This document shows, piece by piece, positions 47,401 through 59,615 of a stretch of 64,000 bases of DNA. Below the pieces are notes generated by a model. It saw only the letters and a list, made by a program, of their open reading frames with translations. It was not told the origin of the DNA and ran no database searches. This DNA comes from Embiotoca jacksoni. Taxonomy: Eukaryota > Chordata > Actinopteri > Embiotocidae. How positions within the stretch are numbered: the first letter of the stretch is position 1; each line of letters opens with the position of its first letter. Position numbers and translations under genes: made by a program. Location: the NCBI GenBank assembly GCA_022577435.1, contig JAKOON010000029.1:25001-89000 (forward strand). Direction: 5' to 3'.

Positions 47401-50400
47401 ACATAATCGTAGCCCCCGACAACCCCTACTCAGCCGATTTGACTTCCTTTGACTTTTATCTGTTCCCCCAAAAATCGAATGTTTCCAAAATTTTAGGGCC
47501 ACTTCATTTTGGTGAAATGACAAATGTTCACGTGCCAGTGGTCACAGAAATGTAGGTAACTTGACGGAAAACATTCGAGATGGCAATTGGATTGTTTAAC
47601 TTGACAATGTGCTCGCTCACGTGCATTGACAACAAACAACTTTCTCACCCTCAACACCACAGCAGGATCTCCCCACACCCCCCTCTACTCACCGGATTTT
47701 ACCACTTAAGTTTTATTTTTATTCCCTAAAATCAAGCTCAAGCTCATGTCAATATTTTGACACTGTGGAAGAGATCTAGTGTGACTCACAGATTATCCTG
47801 TTGCGCTTACGAAACAGGACTTTGTTGACACAATGGGTCCATTTTGAAGTGAATGGCAGCCAGATATAAATCAGATGGATTTTGTTTGTTTAGGCTGCAA
47901 TCATTAAACTATTTTATCACAAACACAGCTTCAGCGTTGGTTTAATTTAAATCAAATGATGTGAAACATCACAAATTAGACATGATTTATAATGAGTTTA
48001 AAATATCACCTGAATAATCCATCAAAAATGTATTCTTTTAGGACTTGGATAGGAGAATAAACATTGCAATTTTGGCAATTCTGTGGGAGCTTTATAAGGG
48101 AAAAAAAGGCGATGGAGGAAAACGAACATGGGAATTATTTATTTTGGCAACACCCACATACAAGAGAGTTCCTCCGAGAGGCCAAGTGGTTTGTGGGAAG
48201 TTGCTCAATATAAAGGTCAGGAGTATTAATATTATTAGTCAGTTTGTGACCATCCTGAAAACAATTACTTTGTAAGTAAAGCTCAACTTTTGTTGGACCC
48301 GCTTCCTCTGCTGTTGTTACTCGTTGAATTAGCATTTTTGTGATAAGATATGATATTCGATCTGTGCACAATTCTGGTCAGTGACTTTTTTTTTTCAGAA
48401 GTAGAACTAAAATCTGACAGTGTTTTCACAGAGTTTCCTCGTGCCACTCTGACTATATGAGGGGTAAACTCGATTGGAAAAGAACGGGAAGTAAAGGACT
48501 CAAAGTTTAATTTTTAGTTGGGAAAATCTGGGATGCAAAAGTTTAGCTGGGACCTCCATATTCTCAGCCTCTGTGCTGATGTTTCCATTCGACTTTGCTT
48601 TTGTCACACACACAGGCAAACAGTTTAACCAACACCACCACATAACAATCTGGAGACAAATTATCTGTTGAGGTGAAGCCAAAGTTTGCTGTCTGGCGCC
48701 AATTGTTACTTGAAACAAATCTAACAAGTTTAACGAGGAGCTTTATTTGTTTTATTTTGAACTCCGATGGAAGTGATTACGAGGTGCTTAAGCTTAAGTT
48801 ATATTTAGTGCAAAATTTTAAACACATCTGGGCTCAATGGGGTGATTTTGGGTCATGGTAGAATTCTGCTTTAGGGCGACACTGTCAGGGTTTAACAATA
48901 AATTGATATAAATTTCGAAGATTCTACAAATTACAGACACACTCGATCTTCAGTGATATTCTGTCCTTTAAAAAGGCTTTTCTTGTTGTTATAAATTTTG
49001 TTCTTCTCTGTTTGTGATGGCTATTTGCTGCAGACATACCTGTGGTTCCATTCATTGGCGCTATTAACATTGCAGGCATTAGATGGAGCATGTTTTCCAA
49101 GTGTGGTTGGCAGGTCAGGGGGTTTCTGGCTGGTGAATGTGGGGAGACAGTCGACAGACGGAGGCCTTCTTTGAGTCGGATTTGATTCTGAGTTCTGACC
49201 GGAGGAACGCAGACTCGGTGGCGCCTCTTCTGTTTCTGTATGACAGTAAACCTGTGAGGGTTCGAAGGTCACCTGCGATGGCTGACTCGGGGTGGGTGAA
49301 ATGACCGTCTCACCCGAGGAATCATTCAAATCAAACTTTAACGTCTCGCTCGGAGGCTCGTCGTTCTTTGGCCTCCCCGATGCGGTGGTGTCTCCCTTTG
49401 CCAGGCGGAGGGTTTCCCTCTGGGCCGGTTCTCCCCTCAGTCCTGGGTGAACCTTCGTGGAGCGGCGGTCCTCTGATGGAGCCAGCTCCCCTGTGGATGC
49501 TTCTCCATTTGTGATTTCTGAGTCTTCAGGCCCTGCGCAGACATTCTTGTCATCAGTATGTTCCATGTAAATGTTGTACTCTGGTTTTTCTGGTGTACAC
49601 ATAGCAGCCGGTTCATCCTGCTTGGTCTTGTCCTTCTCATTTTTGTCATTCCACTTCAGTGAACTGGGAGCAGACAGACTTGGGTCTGAGTGAGCTGGCT
49701 GGGCAGTGATGTTTACTGATGTTGACTCTTCTCCGACTGAGTAAACATGAAGCCCACCACTCTGCTCCGACCTGCAGACAACCAAGAGGATTATGAATCA
49801 AGAGTTCACACTAAACATAGAGTATATAAAGTATACTTATAGTAGTGGTTCAATCATCAAACGAATAAATGCAGTTGTAATAAGTCGTGTCAGAGGACAG
49901 TCTGATTTCTCAGCCTATCTACATTATTTCAGCTGCCAACAGAAAGCCTCAATACATCAGGAAAACTCATCTTGACTCTCACTTTATCGACCCTATCTCG
50001 TCTTTTCTTCGTTTTATGCTCATTCTGATGGTTCATTCACTCACCCCTCTCTGTTCTGTGTCACTTCAGTGGCTGAATTAGCATCCTCGGTTTGATTCAG
50101 GGATTCGCCTCTCACTGCTGAGGAGTCCCTGAATTCTATGATTCTACAATCCAAGGCCGAGGTTGAAGTCAACGGGCCGTTACTGGCAGAGCGGCAGAAA
50201 CCGGAGCTCCGATCTTCAGGCGATGCTCTGAGGTGTTGAGCAGAAGCCGAGGGTGTTTCTGTTGAGGTGTACCCGGGGTCGTAGCCGGTGGCCCGGGCCA
50301 GACTGGATAAGGGATTTTCCCCAGGTGTGGTAGAAGTGTGGGCGTTTTCGCCCACGCTGGAGTCTCTTTCGTTGTTCAAGGCACAAATGAAGTCCCTCGG

Positions 50401-53400
50401 CCTGGAGAGGGTAAATCCGCTCGTCTGGTGGTGGCAGGCCGGGGTCAGTTGTTCTCTGACGAACACATGACCAAACAGCAGAGGCTCACTAGGCGCCATC
50501 ACGGTCTCCTGGAAATCTATGAGAATGACGCAGAACAGATTTTAATTGACCATGAAGTTGAGTAAAGTTAGAGGTCGCTCCCTGAGGCATTTTTAGAAAA
50601 GCCAACCTACCATCTACCCGACTCTCCGCTCTCTGTATCAGCCGCTTTTCCTGGATCATTTGGACCTCCTCCCTCATGGTTTGGGTTTGGAATTGGCCAT
50701 AAGTTCTGGTCTGGTTCTGGCTTTTAGTTTGAATCTGTGACTTCTGTCTAGTTTGCGTTGTGGCTTTGGTCTCCATTTGTGTCTGCTGATGGGACACAAC
50801 TGGGGTCTGGACTTGAGCCTGAGCTTGAATTTGTCTTTTAGTTTGGCTCTGAGTTGAGAGTACAGATGGTCTTGCTGACACCCATGATTGGTTCCGTACA
50901 GTTCCGGACAGTTTCTGATGCAGTGGGACCTTCATAGTACTGGCTTTGGCACTGTACATCCGGGCCAATGTTTGGACCTTGCTCAGAATCCGCTCTGAGT
51001 TTTCCATCAGCACGGGGTCCACCACAGGGCTCGCCTCAAACAACCCAATACCGGCTACGTTTGATTCCACGCCCTCAAACAAGGCCCGGTTAGCAGTGAC
51101 AATCCTGGAGTGCCGGGACCACAGACCCACTTTTATCTGCCCGGGAAGTCCCTCGAGATTCCCGCTGGTCTTAGCTAGGTCTCTGCTTTTGGTTCGAGCC
51201 CAGTTGGACTGGGTTTTGGTCTCGGTTTTTTGACACTGTTTTGCAGACGGCAGAAGTGTCGCTGGCTCTTCGTGGCTTCCGTTTGGTTCTGCTGGGCTTG
51301 CTTGGTTTGGCTCGTGTCCATTCATAATAACCTGGTTCACGGCACCGGTTTTGGTTGGTTCATCTCTACACTTGTGCTGTTTGGTGACAGATGGACCCTC
51401 TCCTTCCAGTGAACTTCCACCTTGCTCCCCTGTAGCCAAAGCACTTGTCTTTCCATCCTGTCCTTCCTCCGGTTCTTCCTGCGGTGATCCTTTGCGGACG
51501 TTTCCATTTTGGTCCTGAGTCTCAGCCTCCTCTTCAACAGGCCCGTTTTGGATTGAAGTCTCCTTGTCTTGCATCACAGTTGAGGTTGGTGACTCGACCG
51601 GGCCACCTTCATTAAGATCCAGGGAGCTCATTGGTTTATCTGCCTGTCCATCACTGTCTGTATCAGCTGAGAGAGGAGTCGGGGAGGACACGGGATCAGT
51701 GGAGGAATAGGGGTCTGTCTCGTTATCCAATGCTTCAGCCCCTTCAAACTTGGATTGTCCGCTGCTCTCTGGCTCCCCCTGGTGTCCGCCCACATCAAAG
51801 CGAGACACCGACTCCTTCACCAAGCCGGAGGGGATTTGTGAAAAACTGTTTCTCCTTCTCGTCACCACTCCTTCTCTCGGTTCATCTTCCTCCTCTGACT
51901 CGTCCTCCTTGGCCTCGGCTGCTGCCTCGTAATAGCTCCTGATCTTTTCGATGATCTTCTTGTCTCGCTTGGAGAGGTGGGAGCGTCTCGTGGGCGGCTG
52001 GCGTCTTTGGACGGGTTGATGAAGAACATCTGCGGTGGCCTCTGTGTTTGCCGCCTCGCTGGATGAGACACTGTTGGTCACTCTTTCGTCCTCTGCTAAG
52101 ATGGAGGGATGAAGATCTGGTGTCGGTGTTGGGACGATGCCACGCTCCTCTTCATCATCACTCACTTTCTTCTCTTCTTTATCTTCCTCTGACACTTCTC
52201 TTCGAGTCTCTCCGTGCTCCTCCGCTCTGTTTTCCACTTGACTCGTTGCCTCAGGAATGTCGTGGACTTGATTGGTAGTCGTTTCATTTTCACTGGTCTG
52301 ATTTCGGAGGGTGACGTCGTTCTCCGTCTCGGCTACTTCCTGCTCCCATTGCATTGTGGGTCGCTGCTCTGGGGTGGGTGGGCTGGCGACTGGGGGCAGT
52401 GGGCAGGTGAAATTGGTCTGGTCGGACGGAGACGGACTGTCTTTGGACTGATCCTGGATCTGCTCCTGGAAGAAAAAGTGAGACAGCTGTGTTTCAATTT
52501 ACTCAAGTATGAACTGTTGTTCAAAAGTAAAAAAATTTTAAATGTAAACCGAAAACGTACCTCTTCAGCCTTGTTTTGAATTAAAATGGCTTTTAGACAT
52601 ATTTTCCTTTTTTTTATCTTTAAGATTTTCTATTTACATTTTAAGACCTTAGTCTACTTTAAAATGTGTTTTGCTTTATTCTATATTTTAACTCTGTTTT
52701 TATTAGTGTGATATGTTGTGTTTAATTTGATCTGTTCTTACGTATTTTATTTATTTTTCTATTTTTGTTTTTAAATTACATTTTAACATGACATTTTTTG
52801 TTCTTTTATATCTGTTTTTATGTGAAACACTTCATATCATTTTCTTGCTGTAAAACAATTTGAGCTGCATTTGTGGTATGGAAGGTGCAATAAAAATAAA
52901 ATGTTACTACAATCATTATTAAACTGACATTACATCGGGATGGATAGAGCTGATATCGAATTGGATTTAAAGTTTGATCCAGCTCCAACAAGACAAGTAA
53001 ATACAGAATACAGTAAAGTAGATGTGGTTTGTGGTCTTAGACCAAGATATCTTGACAACGATCGACCATGTGACATTTCTGTGACTTCGTAGAGGATGAA
53101 TCCATTCTTGTGGTTTTGGTGTCACTTGCACAAAATCGCTGTACCTTAACTGGAAGATTTTCTTCACGTTTGCCGACGTGGTTCATATTGTCCAGATGAC
53201 AAACCCCACTTTAATGACCTCATACACTTGCAGGACAAATAAAACACTTCTGCTGCTAGCAGACCTTCAGACTGGTATAAATTAATCTTGCCAGCAGGTT
53301 ACACTGGAGTACAAACAGTAAATCACAGCTGATTTAGTATGCGGGTGAATCAACATGTCGGTTAGTGTTTGATGCTCCAGTGTAGACGGAGTCATGTATT

Positions 53401-56400
53401 CTGACCGTGGTGTCGCTGAGGATGGCGGTGAGTCCCTCCCTGGCTCGGCTCTGGTTGATGAACTCCAGGATCTCCTCTGTGATGGACAGAGTGGGAGGAG
53501 GGCTGAGGGGGGTCAGCTCCTCTTCCTCCTCCTCATTCAAACAGTCAAAAAGATTCATATTAATACGACAGGATACTAAAATCAGTTTAAATACAAGTCT
53601 ATGAGTCCAGTTTGCAAATATATCTTTGCACAAAAGCCTTATTGAATGCTGAAACAGTGGATGGTCAAAGTCATGTCAGGGCTTACATCCATCCATCCAT
53701 CCATCCATCCATCCATCCATTCATCCATCCATCTATTCATCCATCCATCCATCCATCCATCCATCCATCCATTCATCCATCCATCTATCCATCCATCCAT
53801 CCATCCATCCATCCATCCATCCATCCATCCATCCATCCATCCATCCATCCATCCATCCATCCATCATCCATCCATCTATTCATCCATCCATCTATTCATC
53901 CATCCATCCATCCATCCATCATCCATCCATCTATTCATCCATCCATCCATCATCCATCATCCATCCATCATCCATCCATCTATTCATCCATCCATCCATC
54001 CATCCATCCATCCATCCATCCATCCATCCATCCATCCATCCATCCATCCATCCATCCATCTTCCTCCCCTCTGCACTGCACTGTACCACCACCTTCTTCT
54101 TCTTCTTCTTCAATTAATGTAATGTGATAACAGTCAGGTGACGGTGTGAAATACCTCCTCCCGGTTGGTCAGCAGCTGCGGCGTCAGGCTCGGTTCGTCC
54201 CGCTCGCCCTCCACCTCGATGACGGAGGACGCCAGCGTGCTGCTGCTGCCTGCTGAGCCCAGACCGTCTTCGTGGCACAGCTCGCCCTCACTGCCCGCCG
54301 GCTGCACAAACGATATCACAGTTTCACCTCCATGACTTTATTTTATTTCAAAATTTGAATATAGTCTTTACTTTGAAGCCTCTTTACAAACCTGTATGCA
54401 CCTGTATACAATAATAAAGTTTAACCTCCATGGAATGAATCAAACCTTTGTTTGTGTAACAGAAAAAAACTAAATTGTATTCTTTCTTATGAAGTTGTGG
54501 TTCAATTGCGGAGGGTCTCTGATGTGTTTGTGTCTGATCGGGTCGTAGCAGAACGCTCACCTTTCACCACCTACAGATATTTATTGCTGTGTCTCACCTT
54601 CAAAGCTGCTGGATCCACCAGGTGTTGGGAAAGAGAGGGTGGCGATGACACATGGAGAGGCAGGAGGGATCAGAGACAGAAATGTTACTACAGGTTATTG
54701 AGCATGGCTCATCAACTCTCAACAGCTTGGCATCCAAACTATCAGAAGATTAAAGCACAGTGAATTCCTTTTTTGTTGTGTTAAAAAATGTTTTGGCTTT
54801 GAACGGAAGCCTGGCTCTGCAGAGACCAGAAGCCTTTTAACAGTTTTTAATAAACAGTCGCAATTATTGAGACTGCCAGCTAATCAGGGTGAACCACAGA
54901 CTGACAGAAGCGATGAGACAGATGAGCGCTAACGTCTCAACTCTGACAATTTACTATGACTAATGTTTAGCCCGAGCGATCTTACGACTCCATACTGTAC
55001 TTTGGAACTTTGTTTCAGGGGCAACAGCTCCACTTGGTGGTTCGACTGTTCAGTGCAGCTGAAGAACCCACTGAGACCTGGTTTGACATGAAGTCTGTGT
55101 CATCAGTTTGTGTCTATAAATCTCTCACCGTTGGGATGAAACGCTGCTTCGATGTCTTTAGCAGGAGCTGAAAGGAGAAATAAAGACAAACTTGTTAAAA
55201 CGAGGTCATTACGAACATCCTGTCATTCTGAAAAACATTCTTGTCACTAAACAACACATCTTATGGATAATATGGAACCTCTTTCATCTTGAGCTTGAGT
55301 TTCTTCCAACCAATCAGCAACCATCAGTGATGTCATCGTTGGTTTGTGAACATTATGAATTCTCCAGTTCAGATTCTATCCATCACCATCTTGGTAGTTC
55401 GGAGACGTTTGGAGCAGGAAGTGACCATATTTGGATGAGCTGGGGGAGGAGCCAGTGGTGGATCTGACTGATCTGATTGGAAACCTGACGATACTACGTC
55501 CCGCCCACCGATAGCTGTAACCTGACTGCACCACAGGCCTGTCAATCAAACAGACACACCCCCAAAAACAGGTCTTCTTGAATCTTCTTTTCTAATGAAT
55601 GAGGGATTATTTTCAGATGGACCTCCAGAAAACTAATAAGAAGGAGTGACTTTAGCTAACAACACCAAGATAACTGATGGACACATTTTATTCACTTTGG
55701 ATTTGATGAGAGAAGTTGAATGGGAGTCTATGGAGCCGGAGGCTTTTTGGAGCCAACCTCTAGAGGCACTCGCTGGTATTGCAGCTTAAGGGACTTCTGC
55801 ATCGGAACCATTTTTCAGACCCGGAAGCTACGAACATTTCTAGTGTCGGAGGTTTCCTGCTCACAGTGTCGTCACGGTTACTTTGTGACACAGCTGGTTC
55901 GCAACATCTGGACATGAGGGAAGGGTTTGCGTTCGCGAGGACCCTGAGCTGCCGACTGAAGGCCTGTCAGGTTGAAGGACAGCTTGACTCTGAGTACCTG
56001 ACTGTCTCCTGGTACGTCTGTACGGCAGGTTTCCCTCCAGCAGCAGCGGCAGACTCTTCCTGGACTTCTCAGGTGTGTACATCAGCAGCTCTGGAGGCTC
56101 TGCAGGGACAAACGCAACAGACACGTCCTGAATTTGTTCCACGCAGACGATGCTACTTTTTTTTGTTGAAATTGAACTCTGAGGACACTGAGGACACTGA
56201 GGACAGACAACTTTAATCCAAATTTGGTGCTTTAGTGGGTATTTGTGAAAAAAAAAAAATCCCGGATGGATTCACTCATCACTTCAAAATAGAAGGTGAC
56301 ACACCAAAATAAAAGCCATTTAAATGTTTCTATATCTGAGTGAAAATTCAAGATGTTTGGGACGATAAAGATTCGCCGACGGTCTGGTTGAGAAAGAATA

Positions 56401-59400
56401 AAATATTCCTTCCTTTCTTAAACGTTTAAATTCTGAAAATGTTTCTGCCGTAAACTGTCGAGTTTCTTGAGTAAACATCTGAGCGGGTTTGTCGTTCAAA
56501 CAAAAAAACAAAACAGACATCAGACATTCAGATCCACAGTCGGTACGACGTGACTATGAGGAGGATGATGGATGAGGAAGAAGACGACTGACCCTGACCT
56601 GACTGGCGCCGGCCTCGGTGGTAGCCGTGGATGTCGTCCAGCCGCGGCGACGCCGACGACTTCTTCAGGCCGTCCTGCTCGAACTGAGGAGCTGAAACAC
56701 AGGAAGTGATGTCAGCACAGCTGCTCACACTGCTCGGGGGCAGAAGGTGTGTTCACAGGTGTGTGTGTGTGTGTGTCTGTGTGTGTGTGTCTGTGTCTGT
56801 GTGTGTGTGTGTGTGTGTGTGGGTTATTAAAAACTCACACTGGCAGAAGGTGTCTCCGAGGACCTGTCTCGCCTGGAAACAAGGAAAGCGGCTCAGTGAC
56901 AGAAGATTTAACCCTGACGCTCTGCATGCAGATGTGCTGAGTTCAGGGCTCTGCAGTGGTGATTGTGACCAGCAGGTGGCGGCACAGATCAACACAAAAC
57001 TATTGACGCTGCCTCTGCTCGCGCAGAACCAGTTTATACCAGTAGCTGAACTTATGCCGCTAACAATGCTAATGGGAGTCCTGCGTTTCTACCGGTTCTA
57101 CTAATATTACTGCTTCTTCTTCCGACTCTGCCAGAGAATACTACTCCTACTGCTACTACTTCTGCCTCCACTACACCCAGTACTGCAGTACTGATGTGAC
57201 TCCTGCTACGTGTACAGCAGTACTAGACTGCAGGTTGAGAGCCTCCAAACATCCATCTGGAGGTTTGTTTCTCCTCCTCACCCCTCCCTCCTCTTCCTCC
57301 TCTCCCTCCTCACCTTCTGCGGGAGCGAAGCAGGGTGGTTTATCACGATCAGCCTCTTGAGGTAGTGCACCCACAGCCGCTTCTCCTCCTGGTTCTTCGT
57401 CTGCGGCGATGACAAAAGCGTGAACGTGGAGAACAGCGTGTGGGCGGAGCCTCTTCCGACGTTCGTGTCCGACACTCACCTGGACGACGTGCTGCTGTTT
57501 GGGGATGGTCTGGTCCGACACTCGGAAGCACAACGGGTCCTTCAGGGTCTCCACCAGCAGCAGGTTACAGCACTGCAGCCGAGACACGAACACACGCCAG
57601 GAAAAACAGGAAGTGACGGGGTTTGTTGGAAATGTGGTCTTCACATTAAAAATGATCTAACGAAAATGTTATTATCGAAGGAAGTGATTACAAATGTATT
57701 CTTTATCGGGTAGGGCTTAAAAAAAAAGAATCTAAGTTTTCTTTCTCATCTTGCATATTTTTTCTAATTCCCGCAATTTTATGCAAAAAAAACTTCACTC
57801 AGAAAATGACATTGGAGTTTTTCAGGAGTTCTGACGCAAAAATCGACAATTTTTGATCACAGCAGTCACAAAAAACAACGCTGTGAAATCCTGAAAAATG
57901 ATTGGTGATGAAATGTGTGTTTTTTCTTACGAAGATGTGCGTGCTGTAGACGAACCGCTCGAGCCTCTTCTTGGCGATCAGCAGCATCTTATCAAACAGG
58001 AAGAACGCTCGCTCCTTCTTCACTCTTTGCACCTTGAAGGAACCTTCCAGAACCAGCTCCCCGAACCCGCCGAGGTCCGGCCCGCTCCAGTTCACCAGCA
58101 GGGACTCGATTTCCTGCAGAGAGGTCAGAGGTCAGAGGTTTCTGGTAGTCCAGTGCCTCTCTCTCTCTCTCTCTCTCTGTGTTTACCTGCAGCCGCACGG
58201 CGTGTTCCTGCTTCCTCTTCATGTCGTTGATGTACCAGGCCACGGCTGTCATGGTGATGATGGCGTCCTCCACCACCTCGTAACCGGGGTCGCTCTTGTC
58301 CAAGTGCTTGGAAAGTTCCTGAGATGACATGAGACCAATGTGTAAAACAACAAAGCTACGTGACGAGGTGGAAGAACAATTCAACTTTTAATCCCTGAGC
58401 GTCATCGAGTTCAGCATTTCGGCCGTCGCCGTCTTACTATTTTCTGAAGGAGTAAGTGACCATATTTGGACGAGCTGGGGGAGGAGCGAGCGGGCAGATC
58501 TGACTCAATCTCATTGGAAACCTGGGGACACTAAGCCCCGCCCACCAATAGCGGAAAACTTACTACACCACAGGCCTGTCAATCAAACCAGACAAAACCA
58601 TGTGGAAAAAAAATGTGGTTACAAAAAAACCCCTGAAACTCCTTACAGAAACTTCAGAACTACAGAAACGGCCTTTTTGCTTTATGTCATTACTTCTGTT
58701 GAGCAATGTTTGTCACATGACCTGCCTCTGTTGACGTCTATACGTCTCAAAGACACGCCCCCCCTCTAGTCGAAGGTTGTGTTACACCGTTTGCTGTGAC
58801 GCTGCTGGTTTTGAGGTGAAGTTGAATATATTTATGACACTGAAAGACGTTCCAAGCTCGGATCATTGTGAGGTAATAAATAGAAGGAAGGATGAAACGG
58901 GAGAAAACAATCTGCCTGGCTGACGCAGCGCTTCATCACAGAGATGACTGGATGAGGACCAGCTGAGGATTATGGGAAAATCCCAGCACAGATACAAACA
59001 CATGTTGGAGAAGTGTTTAAACTGGACACTGAAGACAGAACCACGAATAACACAGACCAAACAAAGAGGCTGACATGTCTCTGTGTTTCATCATCCTCCT
59101 CTCAGAGGTGGGCTTGGACCAGAACCAGCGAACGGACTCAGCAGGTTCACTGGGACCAGAACCAGGGAACTCACTCAGGAGGTTTACTGGGACCAGACTG
59201 CAAAAAGCTGCATTGTTTTGAGTTAACTGTTTTTAACTCAATGCGCAATGGACAGCGTGTTGGACTTAAATACTGAAGAAGTGATTCAAAGGTTGTGGGT
59301 TCAAATCCCATCAGAGTCAATGTTTAGAAGTTGTCTTTAATGCAGCACACTAATTTAACAGATACATATTGTCTCTCTTTGAGTACCAACACAATCATCG

Positions 59401-59615
59401 CTCCCCACGACCAGGTGATGTTTAATGTTCTACACGCAGTATTCAGTAGTGTTCGAAGTATTACCTGGAGCAGAAGGTGGTATTTGAGGATCCTCTGCAC
59501 CGGTTTGAGCAGGTACGTCTCCAGCGGTAACGAGTGGTTCAGAGTCGTCTGTCTCTCCTGGAAGAAACGAACCAGAATCTCGTTTTTCATGCACTCCCTC
59601 AGCACAGCCACCGAA
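44407..59615 (-). CDS. plekhg2: PLEKHG2 RhoGEF (3' part: DH domain middle to stop)
   Basis: PLEKHG2 is a Dbl-family exchange factor for Rac and Cdc42 that responds to G protein beta-gamma. Fifteen exons are in phase: 59465-59615, 58187-58318, 57931-58113, 57480-57572, 57314-57400, 56839-56872, 56599-56691, 55129-55167, 54598-54605, 54155-54301, 53406-53531, 50618-52465, 50045-50508, 49040-49771, 44407-46891. They encode about 2,206 residues. The first exons hold the C-terminal half of the DH domain ([19 protein letters not shown], then [19 protein letters not shown]). The PH domain follows ([56 protein letters not shown]). GRRQS, AGSEGEL and [11 protein letters not shown] match human PLEKHG2 order. 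The far C-terminus keeps [17 protein letters not shown] and SYATTVN islands. The tail beyond PH is much longer than in the human protein (1,386 residues in total, from memory). The 5' exons lie past 64000. The acceptor at 53531 and donor at 50618 were chosen by phase. Confidence 0.93.
47110..47555 (+). mobile_element. Small mariner-derived element with both terminal inverted repeats
   Basis: The left end TTTTTGTGACCACTGGTACG plus TGAACATTT is mirrored at the right by AAATGTTCACGTGCCAGTGG plus TCACAGAAA. Inside, frames resemble mariner transposase pieces ([20 protein letters not shown] near the start, [20 protein letters not shown] near the end), with most of the middle deleted. It lies in the last plekhg2 intron region (46892-49039). 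Confidence 0.75.
53686..54060. repeat. (ATCC)n tetranucleotide array
   Basis: About 375 bp of CATC/CATT/CTAT variants in plekhg2 intron sequence between 53532 and 54154. Open frames here are repeat artefacts. Confidence 0.95.
55318..55843 (+). repeat. Repeat family A copy, the most complete
   Basis: Runs from CAACCATCAGTGATGTCATC through all segments to AGACCCGGAAGCTACGAACA. Antisense in a plekhg2 intron. Confidence 0.85.
56757..56822. repeat. (TG)n in a plekhg2 intron, beside the 5' splice site
   Basis: Reads CA-rich in the plekhg2 transcript, about 16 bases after donor GTGAGT of exon 56839-56872. Same polarity as in supt5h. Confidence 0.9.
58440..58585 (+). repeat. Repeat family A partial copy
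   Basis: Matches the GTGACCATATTTGGACGAGC to GGCCTGTCAATCAAAC segment with about 10 percent differences by eye. Confidence 0.7.
59240..59320 (+). mobile_element. tRNA-derived SINE fragment or tRNA-like sequence
   Basis: GGTTCAAATCC (59298-59308) matches the RNA polymerase III B box, with an A-box-like ATGGACAGCGTG about 40 bases upstream. No clean cloverleaf acceptor stem was found, so a SINE head is more likely than a working tRNA. Lies in a plekhg2 intron. Confidence 0.4.

Noticed and set aside
53612..54127. Frames of IHPS repeats
   Set aside because: Translation of the (ATCC)n array.
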